This document shows positions 19,186 to 30,654 of a stretch of DNA of 64,000 nt, one piece after another (position 1 is the stretch's first letter; the number at the start of each line of letters is the position of its first letter). A program made the position numbers and the translations under genes. The stretch lies in contig NZ_CP134500.1 of assembly GCF_031760065.1 (NCBI RefSeq), forward strand, positions 5,332,001-5,396,000, read 5' to 3'. The stretch is from Streptomyces durocortorensis. Its GTDB lineage: Bacteria > Actinomycetota > Actinomycetes > Streptomycetales > Streptomycetaceae. A model generated the notes under the pieces. The model searched no databases, had not been told where the DNA came from, and worked only from the letters and a program-made list of their open reading frames with translations.

Positions 19186-20466
19186 ATGCCGGTCACCTCG
19201 CCCGCCGCACCCGCAGCCGTGTCGTCCGCGCCCGACGCCCTGCCCCAGGACTTCGGCGCCCTGCTCCGCGAGGACCCGGAGATCGCCGGAATCCTGCTCG
19301 CGGAGACCGGCCGCCAGGCCGCCACCCTCCAGCTGATCGCCGCCGAGAACTTCCAGTCGCCCGCGGTCCTCGCCGCCCTCGGCTCCCCGCTCGCCAACAA
19401 GTACGCCGAGGGCTACCCGGGCGCCCGCCACCACGGCGGCTGCGAGCACGCGGATGCCGCCGAACGCATCGCGGTGCGCCGGGCCACCGCCCTCTTCGGC
19501 GCCGAGCACGCCAACGTCCAGCCGCACTCCGGCTCCTCCGCCGTCCTCGCCGCCTACGCCGCGCTGCTGCGCCCCGGCGACATGGTGCTCGCGATGGGAC
19601 TCCCGTACGGGGGACACCTCACCCACGGGGCGCCCGGCAACTTCTCCGGCCGCTGGTTCGACTTCGTCGGCTACGGGGTGGACCCCGGCACCGGGCTCAT
19701 CGACTACACCCGGCTCCGCGCGCTGGCCCGCGCCCGCCGCCCCAAGGCCATCGTCTGCGGCTCGATCTCCTACCCCCGGCACCCCGACTACGAGCTGTTC
19801 CGCGAGATCGCCGACGAGGTCGGCGCGTATCTGATCGTCGACGCCGCGCACCCGATGGGACTGATCGCCGGGGGAGCCGCGCCCAACCCGGTCCCGTACG
19901 CCGACGTGGTCTGCGCCACCACGCACAAGGTGCTGCGCGGGCCGCGCGGCGGGATGATCCTGTGCGGCGCGGAGCTGTCCGAGCGGATCGACCGGGCGGT
20001 GTTCCCCTTCACCCAGGGCGGCGCGCAGATGCATACGGTCGCGGCCAAGGCGGTCGCGTTCGGGGAGGCGGAGACACCGGCGTACACGCTCTACGCGCAC
20101 CAGGTCGTCGCCCATGCCCGGGTGCTCGCCGCCGGTCTGGAGGCGGAGGGCTTCGAGGTCACCACGGGCGGCACCGACACCCACATCGTCGTCGCGGACC
20201 CGGCGCCGCTCGGCGTCGACGGCCGCACCGCCCGCGAACGGCTGGCCGCCGCCGGTATGGTCCTGGACACCTGCGCGCTGCCGTACGGGGACGCCCGGGG
20301 TATCCGCCTGGGCACCGCCGCCGTCACCACGCAGGGGATGGACGAGGGGGACATGGCCCGGATCGCGGCCCTGTTCGGGGCGGCCGTACGGGAGACGGGC
20401 GAGGTGGGCCCGGTCGCGGCGGAGGTCCGTGAGCTGGCGATGCGGAATCCTCCGTACCCGGGGTAG
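19186..20466 (+). CDS. Serine hydroxymethyltransferase family protein
   Basis: PLP enzyme expected to interconvert serine and glycine with tetrahydrofolate. The 426 residues from ATG 19186 (GGAG 12 bases upstream) include LIAAENFQSP, YPGARHHGGCEHAD, the cofactor Asp-His in VDAAHPMGL, and the Schiff-base Lys in CATTHKVLRGPRGG. Variations from the usual enzyme include DAAHPMG for DMAHxAG, PFTQGGAQMH for PGTQGGPLMH, and GTAAVTT for GTPAVTT. Streptomyces normally carries a second glyA elsewhere, so this may be the specialised paralogue. It follows the phosphatase-like gene by 160 bases on the same strand. Confidence 0.85.
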   Translation: MPVTSPAAPAAVSSAPDALPQDFGALLREDPEIAGILLAETGRQAATLQLIAAENFQSPAVLAALGSPLANKYAEGYPGARHHGGCEHADAAERIAVRRATALFGAEHANVQPHSGSSAVLAAYAALLRPGDMVLAMGLPYGGHLTHGAPGNFSGRWFDFVGYGVDPGTGLIDYTRLRALARARRPKAIVCGSISYPRHPDYELFREIADEVGAYLIVDAAHPMGLIAGGAAPNPVPYADVVCATTHKVLRGPRGGMILCGAELSERIDRAVFPFTQGGAQMHTVAAKAVAFGEAETPAYTLYAHQVVAHARVLAAGLEAEGFEVTTGGTDTHIVVADPAPLGVDGRTARERLAAAGMVLDTCALPYGDARGIRLGTAAVTTQGMDEGDMARIAALFGAAVRETGEVGPVAAEVRELAMRNPPYPG

Positions 20467-20562
20467 ACGAGGGCTGTGCAACCATCACCCGTACCGTGGA
20501 GTCCTTGTTTCAGAGACTAGGGTGTGGGGCTTAGATGGCCGGCGAAACCTGTGGGGCAGCCC

Positions 20563-21942
20563 GTGCGTGATTACCTGCTGACGCTCTGTGTCACGGCCGC
20601 AGTGACTTATCTGCTGACCGGACCGGTGCGTAAGTTCGCCATCGCGGTCGGGGCGATGCCCGCGATCCGCGCCCGCGACGTCCACCGGGAGCCGACTCCG
20701 CGGCTCGGTGGCATCGCCATGTTCGGCGGACTGTGTGCGGGGCTGATCGTCGCCGACCACCTGCACAACCTGAAGGACGTCTTCGAACTCTCCAACGAGC
20801 CGAGGGCGTTGCTCTCCGGCGCCGCCCTGATCTGGCTGATCGGCGTTCTCGACGACAAGTTCGAGATCGACGCCCTGATCAAGCTCGGCGGCCAGATGAT
20901 CGCCGCCGCCGTCATGGTCATCCAGGGGCTCACGATCCTGTGGCTGCCCATCCCCGGCGTCGGCACGGTCGCCCTCACCCAGTGGCAGGGCACGCTGCTC
21001 ACGGTGGCGCTGGTCGTCATCACGATCAACGCGGTCAACTTCGTCGACGGCCTGGACGGGCTCGCGGCGGGCATGGTGTGCATCGCCTCGGCGGCGTTCT
21101 TCCTGTACGCCTACCGCCTCTGGATGGGGTACGGGATCGAGGCGGCGGCCCCCGCGACGCTGTTCGCGGCGATCCTGATGGGCATGTGCCTCGGTTTCCT
21201 GCCGCACAACATGCACCCGGCGCGGATCTTCATGGGCGACTCCGGCTCGATGCTGATCGGCCTGGTGCTGGCGGCGGGCGCGATCTCGATCACCGGCCAG
21301 GTCGACCCGGACAACATGAAGATCTTCTTCGAGGGCAGCGAGCGCGGGGCCACCCACGCGATGTTCCCGGTCTTCATCCCGCTGGTGCTGCCGCTGACGA
21401 TCATCGCGATCCCCGCCGCCGACCTGATCCTCGCCATCGTCCGACGCACCTGGAACGGCCAGTCGCCGTTCGCCGCCGACCGGGGCCACCTGCACCACCG
21501 GCTGCTGGAGATCGGCCATTCGCACAGCCGGGCCGTGCTGATCATGTATTTCTGGTCGGCCATCATCGCCTTCGGCGCCGTCGCCTACTCGGTGCACTCG
21601 GCCTCGACGTGGATCGTCTTCATCATCATCGCGGCGAGCGTGGTGGGCCTCGTCCTGCTGCTGATGCCGCGCTTCACCCCGCGCGCCCCGCACTGGGCCA
21701 ACCGCTTCGTGCCGCCGCGCTACCGCCGCGGTGGGGCGGTGCGGGCTTCCTCCCCCTCGTACGAGGAGAACCCGGCGCCCGTGGCCTCCGGGGCCCAACA
21801 GGGCGTGCAGGGCGCTCGGATGGGCGAGGAGGACGCCGAACGGGCCCCTGTGGCGGTCGGGGTGTCCGGCGTCAACGGGGCGACCGCGATCGGCGCTCGT
21901 TCGCGCTTCCCCGAACGCCGCTCCATCGACTCCTCACGCTGA
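20563..21942 (+). CDS. Undecaprenyl-phosphate sugar-1-phosphate transferase (WecA/TagO-like)
   Basis: Integral membrane enzyme of 459 residues that attaches a GlcNAc- or similar sugar-1-phosphate to undecaprenyl phosphate, starting wall teichoic acid or related polymer synthesis. About eleven membrane segments run from residue 5 to 385. Family signatures are REPTPRLGG, the Asp pair in GVLDDKFEID, NFVDGLDGLAAG, HPARIFMGDSGSM and the cytoplasmic DRGHLHHRLL. GTG at 20563 was chosen since MRDYLLTLC begins the first membrane helix; GTG 20551 is possible. The C-terminal ~75 residues are a polar extension. It precedes the atp operon. Confidence 0.88.
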   Translation: MRDYLLTLCVTAAVTYLLTGPVRKFAIAVGAMPAIRARDVHREPTPRLGGIAMFGGLCAGLIVADHLHNLKDVFELSNEPRALLSGAALIWLIGVLDDKFEIDALIKLGGQMIAAAVMVIQGLTILWLPIPGVGTVALTQWQGTLLTVALVVITINAVNFVDGLDGLAAGMVCIASAAFFLYAYRLWMGYGIEAAAPATLFAAILMGMCLGFLPHNMHPARIFMGDSGSMLIGLVLAAGAISITGQVDPDNMKIFFEGSERGATHAMFPVFIPLVLPLTIIAIPAADLILAIVRRTWNGQSPFAADRGHLHHRLLEIGHSHSRAVLIMYFWSAIIAFGAVAYSVHSASTWIVFIIIAASVVGLVLLLMPRFTPRAPHWANRFVPPRYRRGGAVRASSPSYEENPAPVASGAQQGVQGARMGEEDAERAPVAVGVSGVNGATAIGARSRFPERRSIDSSR

Positions 21943-22034
21943 CGATTCGGATGCCGTGGTGCATTACCAGACATTGCACCGCCTTGTCGTGCACACACGC
22001 GCGGGGTAACTCTCATGTGTGACAGGTGGCACAC

Positions 22035-22064
22035 TTTCCAGGTAAAGACCTCATCAAATAGTTT
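22035..22064 (+). promoter_or_regulatory. Possible promoter of the atp operon
   Basis: TTTCCA (22035-22040), 18 bases, TAGTTT (22059-22064), within the only AT-rich part of the 266-base gap between the WecA-like gene and atpI. The -35 matches the consensus at four of six bases. No competing promoter is clearer, but this is a visual assignment only. Confidence 0.35.
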
Positions 22065-22208
22065 GTGATACCGTTCACGAGACCCGGTGACGGAGCCGAA
22101 GGACCCTAGTGAGACGGTCCATTGGCCCAGGTCTCCGCTCTGCGGACCGGGCCTACGCTCGTCCATGACGACGCCCCATTCCTCCCCAAGACCAGTGGAG
22201 CTGCCGCC

Positions 22209-22649
22209 ATGCAGTCCGACATGCGCGAAGTACTGCGCATCGCCGCCCCCACCGCCGCGGTGGGCGCCATCGCCACGCTTGTCGGCGGCCTGCTCGCCGG
22301 CGGCGAGGGGGCGATCGGCGCCGTGGTGGGCTGCGTGGTGGTCATCCTCTTCATGGCCCTCGGACAGCTGGCGTTGCAGTGGGTCGCCAAGTCGATGCCC
22401 CACCTGTTCCAGGGCATGGGGCTGATGGTCTACTCGGTCCAGCTCGTGCTCCTGCTCCTGCTGATCATGGGCATCAGGGACACGTCGCTCTTCGACCTCC
22501 AGGTCTTCGCCCTCACGCTGGTCGCCTCGGTGATCACATGGATCATCACGCAGACCGTGCTGCATGCCAGGAGCAAGACCCTGTACGTGGATCCGGAGGC
22601 GGAGAGCCGGAACGCCCCGGGCGGAACCGAGGACAAGCATGACCAGTAG
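22209..22649 (+). CDS. atpI: ATP synthase accessory protein I
   Basis: A 146-residue membrane protein with four hydrophobic segments at about residues 13-30, 37-57, 72-92 and 97-118. It occupies the first place of the atp operon, like AtpI/UncI proteins, which help assemble the c-ring or move Mg2+. ATG at 22209 follows GGAG. Sequence conservation in this family is weak, so the call rests on topology and position. The gap to atpB is 219 bases. Confidence 0.75.
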   Translation: MQSDMREVLRIAAPTAAVGAIATLVGGLLAGGEGAIGAVVGCVVVILFMALGQLALQWVAKSMPHLFQGMGLMVYSVQLVLLLLLIMGIRDTSLFDLQVFALTLVASVITWIITQTVLHARSKTLYVDPEAESRNAPGGTEDKHDQ

Positions 22650-22868
22650 GGCCGGGATAAAGCCCTGTTCGACATGCTGCTATCGTCCGGTCTCGGTTGC
22701 GGTACTGCGGGCGCGGACAACACGGCTGTCGCCTGATTCATCGCGAGGCTTCGGGCCCGGCCGCCGCCTCCTCACCGTAAGAATCCAGTCCGGTGCCGAC
22801 CTGCGGCTGCCAGCCGCTCCGATACAACGAGGTAGCCGTATCCATGCGCCATGCAGAAGGAGCTCCTG

Positions 22869-23684
22869 GTGACTGCTGACGCCCAGACGCTCGCTTTCGA
22901 GGTTGACTGCCACCTGTTCCAGGGTTCGTGCGGATTCCCAGCCCCGAGCGCGTGGTCGTTCATTTTCGACCCGATCTTCAGTGTCGGTCCGGTCGACTTC
23001 AACAAGCCGATGCTGCTGGCGATCATCGGAACGATCGCCATCCTGAGCCTGTTCTGGGCCGGCTTCTCCAAGCCCAAGGTCGTTCCGGGCAAGCTGCAGA
23101 TGGTCGCCGAAGCTCTCTACGACTTCGTGCACCGGGGCATTGCCAAGGAGATCATCGGCAAGAAGGGCGAGCCCTTCGTCCCGCTGCTGGTGTCGCTGTT
23201 CTTCTTCATCTGGGTGATGAACCTCTGGGCGATCATTCCGATCGCGCAGTTCCCGGTGACCTCGCTGATCGCCTACCCGATCGGACTGGCCCTCCTCGTG
23301 TGGGCCACCTACATGACGGTGACCTTCCGGAACCACGGTTTCGTCGGAGGCATCCGCAACCTGTGCGTGCCGAGCGGCCTGCCCAAGCCGATCTACGTGA
23401 TCCTGACGCCGATCGAGTTCGTATCGAGCATCTTCGTGCGCCCCTTCACGCTGGCGGTCCGACTCTTCGCGAACATGTTCGCCGGTCACATCCTCATCCT
23501 GGTCTTCACGATCGCGACGTGGTACATGCTCGGCACCGTGCTCGGCACCGTGTACGCCACCGCGTCGTTCGCCGTGACCCTGGCCCTGACCGTCTTCGAG
23601 ATGTTCATTCAGGCGCTCCAGGCCTACGTGTTCACCGTGCTGACCGCCACGTACTTGTCCCAGGCGCTCGAAGAAGCGCACTGA
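22869..23684 (+). CDS. atpB: ATP synthase Fo subunit a
   Basis: Membrane stator subunit forming the proton half-channels. The 271 residues have five to six membrane segments; the essential Arg is in FTLAVRLFANMFAGH, and the last helix has IQALQAYVFTVLTATYL. GTG at 22869 is preferred because AAGGAG lies six bases upstream; an in-frame ATG at 22851 would contain that site within its own coding sequence. Second gene of the operon, 87 bases before atpE. Confidence 0.96.
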   Translation: MTADAQTLAFEVDCHLFQGSCGFPAPSAWSFIFDPIFSVGPVDFNKPMLLAIIGTIAILSLFWAGFSKPKVVPGKLQMVAEALYDFVHRGIAKEIIGKKGEPFVPLLVSLFFFIWVMNLWAIIPIAQFPVTSLIAYPIGLALLVWATYMTVTFRNHGFVGGIRNLCVPSGLPKPIYVILTPIEFVSSIFVRPFTLAVRLFANMFAGHILILVFTIATWYMLGTVLGTVYATASFAVTLALTVFEMFIQALQAYVFTVLTATYLSQALEEAH

Positions 23685-23717
23685 GGACACCCGGGCCACC
23701 GCCCGGACACCCCTTAG

Positions 23718-24002
<285 letters not shown>

Positions 24003-24043
24003 TCCAGGCGACCTGACGATACGTTTTCGACGAAAGGTCCACC

Positions 24044-24580
24044 ATGTTGCACTTGGCAGCTGAGGAGCCGCAGTCACCGCTGCTGCCGGTCTGGCCCGAG
24101 ATTCTCATCGGCCTGATCTGCTTCAGCATTGTCTTCTTCGCTTTCTACAAGAAGCTCCTCCCGGCCATCAACAAGGCCCTGGACGAGCGTCGTGAGGCGA
24201 TCGAAGGTGGCATCGAGAAGGCCGAAGCGGCTCAGACCGAGGCCCAGAGCGTTCTTGAGCAGTACAAGGCTCAGCTCGCCGAAGCCCGCCACGAGGCCGC
24301 CCGCCTGCGCCAGGAGGCGCAGGAGCAGGGTGCCGTCATCATCCAGGAGATGAAGGCGGAAGGTCAGCGGCAGCGCGAAGAGATCATCGCCGCCGGCCAC
24401 GCCCAGATCGAGGCCGACCGCAAGGCTGCGGCTTCCGCACTCCGCCAGGACGTCGGCAAGCTCGCCACCGACCTGGCCGGCAAGCTCGTCGGTGAGTCCC
24501 TCCAGGACCACGCCCGGCAGAGCGGCACCGTCGACCGGTTCCTCGACGAGCTTGAGGCGAAGGCCGAGGCCGCCCGATGA
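24044..24580 (+). CDS. atpF: ATP synthase Fo subunit b
   Basis: Peripheral stalk subunit of 178 residues. One N-terminal membrane helix (about residues 17-38, VWPEILIGLICFSIVFFAF) precedes a long charged coiled coil rich in Ala, Glu and Gln. Its end overlaps atpH by four bases (ATGA). It is a separate protein, unlike the b-delta fusion of mycobacteria. Confidence 0.96.
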   Translation: MLHLAAEEPQSPLLPVWPEILIGLICFSIVFFAFYKKLLPAINKALDERREAIEGGIEKAEAAQTEAQSVLEQYKAQLAEARHEAARLRQEAQEQGAVIIQEMKAEGQRQREEIIAAGHAQIEADRKAAASALRQDVGKLATDLAGKLVGESLQDHARQSGTVDRFLDELEAKAEAAR

Positions 24581-25392
24581 ACGGCGCGAGCCGCGAGGCA
24601 CTGGCTGCCGCACGTGAGCGTCTCGACGCGCTGACCGACAACACGTCGGTCGACGCGGCGAAGCTCGCCGAGGAGCTGGCTTCGGTCACCGCACTGCTCG
24701 ACCGCGAAGTATCCCTGCGCCGGGTCCTCACCGACCCGGCCCAGAGCGGCGAGAGCAAGGCCGAGCTGGCCGCCCGCCTGCTCGGCGGTCAGGTCGGCGG
24801 CGAAACCGTCGACCTGGTCTCCGGTCTCGTCCGGTCCCGCTGGTCGCAGTCGCGCGACCTGGTGGACTCGGTCGAGGAGCTGGCGAACACCGCCGACCTC
24901 ACCGCCGCCCAGCGCGGCGGCGCCCTCGACGACGTCGAGGACGAGCTGTTCCGGTTCGGCCGGATCATCGGCTCCGACCAGGAGCTGCGGTCCGCGCTCA
25001 CCAGCCGTACAGCCACGGCCGCCGCCAAGAGTGAGCTGCTGCGCAGCCTGCTCGGCGGCAAGGCGCAGCCGGTCACCGAGCGGATCATCGTCCGCCTGGT
25101 GACCCAGCCCCGTGGACGTAGCCTGGAAGCAGGGCTGGACTCGCTGTCCAAGCTCGCCGCGGAGCGCCGGGACCGCATGGTCGCCGTCGTCACCTCGGCG
25201 GTGCCGCTCAGCGACCGGCAGAAGCAGCGTCTCGGCGCCGCCCTGGCGAAGCTCTACGGCCGCGAGATGCACCTGAACCTCGACGTGGACCCCGCGGTCC
25301 TCGGCGGGATCTCGGTGCGCGTCGGTGACGAGATCATCAACGGCACCGTTGCGGAGCGCCTCGACGAGGCGACCCGTCGCATCGCCGGCTGA
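24577..25392 (+). CDS. atpH: ATP synthase F1 subunit delta
   Basis: Connects the F1 head to the peripheral stalk. At 271 residues it is about 90 longer than the E. coli protein, the usual actinobacterial size; the extra length is N-terminal and helical. The conserved C-terminal part includes GRTREMHLNLDVDP-like KLYGREMHLNLDVDP and GGISVRVGDEIINGT. ATG at 24577 overlaps the atpF stop, so the two are translationally coupled. A 135-base gap containing a hairpin-forming repeat follows. Confidence 0.95.
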   Translation: MNGASREALAAARERLDALTDNTSVDAAKLAEELASVTALLDREVSLRRVLTDPAQSGESKAELAARLLGGQVGGETVDLVSGLVRSRWSQSRDLVDSVEELANTADLTAAQRGGALDDVEDELFRFGRIIGSDQELRSALTSRTATAAAKSELLRSLLGGKAQPVTERIIVRLVTQPRGRSLEAGLDSLSKLAAERRDRMVAVVTSAVPLSDRQKQRLGAALAKLYGREMHLNLDVDPAVLGGISVRVGDEIINGTVAERLDEATRRIAG

Positions 25393-25462
25393 CACAGCGC
25401 AGCGCAAAAGTACACGCAAGACCAGCGGCCCGGTTGGGCCGTGCAGAAACTGCAGAAGATTC

Positions 25463-25486
25463 CTGGGGGTCGGCCCCCAGACCCCC
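25463..25486 (+). repeat. GC-rich intergenic hairpin element between atpH and atpA
   Basis: CTGGGGG-TCGG-CCCCCAG forms a 7-bp stem with four-base loop, directly followed by ACCCCC, which can compete for the same GGGGGT arm. The CTGGGGGnnGGCCCCCAGACCCCC pattern resembles a repeat that I recall as common in Streptomyces intergenic regions. It lies inside the atp operon, 42 bases before atpA. Confidence 0.5.
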
Positions 25487-25527
25487 TTAAGAAACTTCGG
25501 GCCCAACAAGGAGAGCAGGGAACCCAG

Positions 25528-27099
25528 ATGGCGGAGCTCACGATCCGGCCGGAGGAGATCCGGGACGCACTGGAGAACTTTGTCCAGTCGTACCAGCCGG
25601 ACGCGGCCTCGCGCGAGGAGGTCGGTACGGTCAGCGTTGCCGGCGACGGCATCGCGAAGGTGGAGGGCCTGCCCTCCGCCATGGCGAACGAGCTGCTGAA
25701 GTTCGAGGACGGAACCCTCGGTCTCGCCCTCAACCTTGAGGAGCGCGAGATCGGTGCGATCGTCCTCGGCGAGTTCAGCGGCATCGAGGAGGGCCAGCCG
25801 GTGCAGCGCACCGGTGAGGTGCTCTCCGTCGGCGTGGGCGAGGGTTACCTCGGCCGTGTCGTCGACCCGCTCGGCAACCCGATCGACGGTCTCGGCGAGA
25901 TCGAGACCGACAGCCGCCGCGCCCTAGAGCTGCAGGCCCCTGGCGTCATGGTCCGCAAGTCGGTGCACGAGCCCATGCAGACCGGCTACAAGGCCGTCGA
26001 CGCCATGGTGCCGATCGGCCGCGGCCAGCGTCAGCTGATCATCGGCGACCGTCAGACGGGTAAGACCGCTCTGGCCGTCGACACGATCATCAACCAGCGC
26101 GACAACTGGCGCTCGGGCGACGTGAACAAGCAGGTGCGCTGCATCTACGTCGCCATCGGTCAGAAGGGTTCCACCATCGCCTCCGTGCGTGGTGCGCTCG
26201 AAGAGGCCGGTGCGCTGGAGTACACGACCATCGTCGCCGCCCCGGCGTCCGACCCGGCCGGCTTCAAGTACCTGGCGCCGTACACCGGTTCGGCCATCGG
26301 CCAGCACTGGATGTACCAGGGCAAGCACGTCCTGATCATCTTCGACGACCTCTCGAAGCAGGCCGACGCCTACCGCGCCGTGTCCCTGCTGCTGCGCCGC
26401 CCGCCGGGCCGCGAGGCCTACCCGGGTGACGTCTTCTACCTGCACTCGCGTCTGCTGGAGCGCTGCGCCAAGCTCTCCGACGAGATGGGCGCGGGTTCGA
26501 TGACGGGCCTCCCGATCGTCGAGACCAAGGCGAACGACGTGTCGGCGTTCATCCCGACCAACGTCATCTCCATCACCGACGGCCAGTGCTTCCTGGAGTC
26601 CGACCTGTTCAACGCGGGTCAGCGTCCGGCGCTCAACGTCGGTATCTCGGTCTCCCGAGTCGGTGGCTCCGCCCAGCACAAGGCCATGAAGCAGGTCTCC
26701 GGCCGGCTTCGCGTGGACCTCGCCCAGTACCGCGAGCTGGAGGCGTTCGCCGCCTTCGGTTCCGACCTGGACGCGGCCTCGAAGGCCTCGCTGGAGCGCG
26801 GTAAGCGCATGGTCGAGCTGCTGAAGCAGCCGCAGTACGCCCCGTTCCCGATGGAGGAGCAGGTCGTCTCGGTCTGGGCCGGCACCACGGGCAAGATGGA
26901 CGACGTCCCGGTCGAGGACATCCGTCGCTTCGAGGCTGAGCTGCTGGAGTTCCTGCGCCGTGAGCGCAAGGACCTCCTGACCAGCATCGCCGAGGGCGGC
27001 AAGATGTCCGACGACACGCTGCAGTCGGTCGCCGACGCGATCGCCGCCTTCAAGCAGCAGTTCGAGACCTCGGACGGCAAGCTCCTGGGCGAGGGCTGA
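25528..27099 (+). CDS. atpA: ATP synthase F1 subunit alpha
   Basis: Non-catalytic nucleotide-binding subunit of 523 residues. N-terminal beta-barrel (about residues 25-95), central P-loop domain with [10 protein letters not shown], and the alpha-specific [20 protein letters not shown] and [11 protein letters not shown]. The C-terminal helical domain ends near LLGEG. ATG at 25528 begins [11 protein letters not shown]; the frame is open further 5' through the intergenic repeat, but those residues are not family-like. AAGGAGAG lies 14 bases upstream. Only three bases separate it from atpG. Confidence 0.97.
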   Translation: MAELTIRPEEIRDALENFVQSYQPDAASREEVGTVSVAGDGIAKVEGLPSAMANELLKFEDGTLGLALNLEEREIGAIVLGEFSGIEEGQPVQRTGEVLSVGVGEGYLGRVVDPLGNPIDGLGEIETDSRRALELQAPGVMVRKSVHEPMQTGYKAVDAMVPIGRGQRQLIIGDRQTGKTALAVDTIINQRDNWRSGDVNKQVRCIYVAIGQKGSTIASVRGALEEAGALEYTTIVAAPASDPAGFKYLAPYTGSAIGQHWMYQGKHVLIIFDDLSKQADAYRAVSLLLRRPPGREAYPGDVFYLHSRLLERCAKLSDEMGAGSMTGLPIVETKANDVSAFIPTNVISITDGQCFLESDLFNAGQRPALNVGISVSRVGGSAQHKAMKQVSGRLRVDLAQYRELEAFAAFGSDLDAASKASLERGKRMVELLKQPQYAPFPMEEQVVSVWAGTTGKMDDVPVEDIRRFEAELLEFLRRERKDLLTSIAEGGKMSDDTLQSVADAIAAFKQQFETSDGKLLGEG

Positions 27100-27102
27100 T
27101 CG

Positions 27103-29462
<2,360 letters not shown>

Positions 29463-29476
29463 GCCCCCGGCTCACC

Positions 29477-29553
29477 GAGGGGGGCGGGTGTGTCCCGCCC
29501 CCCTCACCACGCCCCGTAGAATTGACCCAACACCCGGCATCGACCGCCGGGTG
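29477..29553 (+). promoter_or_regulatory. Two hairpins between atpD and atpC
   Basis: First: 12-bp stem GAGGGGGGCGGG / CCCGCCCCCCTC at 29477-29505 with loop TGTGT and no T-run. Second: 8-bp stem CACCCGGC / GCCGGGTG at 29531-29553, ending eight bases before the atpC ribosome binding site. They may be an internal attenuator, an RNA-stability element or both. Confidence 0.55.
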
Positions 29554-29572
29554 GTGACCCGAGGAGCCACCC

Positions 29573-29947
29573 TTGGCTGCTGAGCTGCATGTCGAGCTGG
29601 TCGCCGCGGACCGTAGTGTCTGGTCCGGCGAGGCCACCCTGGTCGTCGCGCGCACCACGTCCGGCGACATCGGCGTCATGCCCGGTCACCAGCCGCTTCT
29701 CGGTGTGCTGGAATCGGGCCCGGTGACGATCCGCACGAGTGAGGGCGGCACCGTCGTCGCCGCCGTGCACGGTGGATTCATCTCGTTCGCGGACGACAAA
29801 CTGTCGCTGCTGGCCGAGATCGCCGAGCTGGCGGACGAGATCGATGTCGAGCGCGCCGAGCGGGCGCTGGAGCTCGCGAAGTCGGAGGCGGACGCCGCTG
29901 CCCAGCGGCGTGCGGACGTACGACTGCGCGCGGTGGCGGTGCGCTAG
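29573..29947 (+). CDS. atpC: ATP synthase F1 subunit epsilon
   Basis: Rotor and regulatory subunit of 124 residues. The N-terminal beta-sandwich carries [19 protein letters not shown], and a C-terminal two-helix region ([19 protein letters not shown]) provides the inhibitory arm. The start is TTG at 29573, set by GAGGAG seven bases upstream. Last gene of the atp operon. Confidence 0.95.
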   Translation: MAAELHVELVAADRSVWSGEATLVVARTTSGDIGVMPGHQPLLGVLESGPVTIRTSEGGTVVAAVHGGFISFADDKLSLLAEIAELADEIDVERAERALELAKSEADAAAQRRADVRLRAVAVR

Positions 29948-30080
29948 CACCCCGCTGACAGATGTTTTTACTCAGCCGCGGCCCGAGCTGGAGCAATCCA
30001 GCCGTGTCGCGGCTGAGGCGATGCAGGTGCAATACGTATTTCGGTATCCGTTACTCGACGATGCGAGGAGGTCGGTGGAG

Positions 30081-30527
30081 ATGGTCCTCGCGTTGTGGGT
30101 GGGCGTGTCCGTCGTCGTACTGGTCCTGTTGGGGTTGTTCGTCTTCGGTCTGCGACGGCGGCTGATCCAGCGGTCCGGTGGGACCTTCGACTGCAGCCTG
30201 CGCTGGGATGTGTCCGAGGAGCCCGACTCCCTGGGCAAGGGCTGGGTGTACGGGGTCGCCCGCTACAGCGGTGACCGCGTCGACTGGTTCCGGGTCTTCT
30301 CCTACGCTCCTCGCCCCCGCCGGGGCCTGGAGCGTTCTGCGATCGAGGTGATCGCCCGCCGGCTGCCGGAGGGCGAGGAGGAGCTCGCGCTGCTCTCCGA
30401 CTCCGTCGTGCTCGGCTGTCTCCACCGGGGGACGCGCCTGGAGCTGGCGATGAGCGAGGACGCCCTGACCGGCTTCCTGGCCTGGCTGGAGGCGGCACCG
30501 CCCGGCCAGCGGGTCAACGTCGCGTAG
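30081..30527 (+). CDS. DUF2550 family membrane-anchored protein
   Basis: A 148-residue protein of the actinobacterial DUF2550 type, which regularly follows the atp operon. One N-terminal membrane helix (VLALWVGVSVVVLVLLGLFVFGL, about residues 2-24) is followed by a basic RRRLIQRSGGTF and a soluble domain with conserved WVYGVARYSGD and WFRVFSYAPRP. ATG at 30081 sits directly after GGTGGAG; GTG 30075 is an alternative. The function is unknown. It ends opposite chiC with a shared bidirectional terminator. Confidence 0.85.
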   Translation: MVLALWVGVSVVVLVLLGLFVFGLRRRLIQRSGGTFDCSLRWDVSEEPDSLGKGWVYGVARYSGDRVDWFRVFSYAPRPRRGLERSAIEVIARRLPEGEEELALLSDSVVLGCLHRGTRLELAMSEDALTGFLAWLEAAPPGQRVNVA

Positions 30528-30565
30528 CGGCCGCGCACCCAGCGAGATCGAACGCGTACACAGCG

Positions 30566-30610
30566 AAAAACCGGGGAGACGGGGGGCGGACCCGTCTCCC
30601 CGGTGCTTTT
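30566..30610 (+). terminator. Bidirectional terminator between the DUF2550 gene and chiC
   Basis: A 13-bp stem CCGGGGAGACGGG / CCCGTCTCCCCGG flanked by AAAAA on the left and GCTTTT on the right, so it ends in U on either strand. It serves two convergent transcripts. Confidence 0.85.
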
Positions 30611-30654
30611 CCGGGGTGGTGCGTGCCGTTACGGCGTGGGGATCACTCCCGCGG

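Noticed and set aside
22650..22868. Separate promoter between atpI and atpB
   Set aside because: TATCGT near 22680 has no -35 at usable spacing; evidence is too weak to list.
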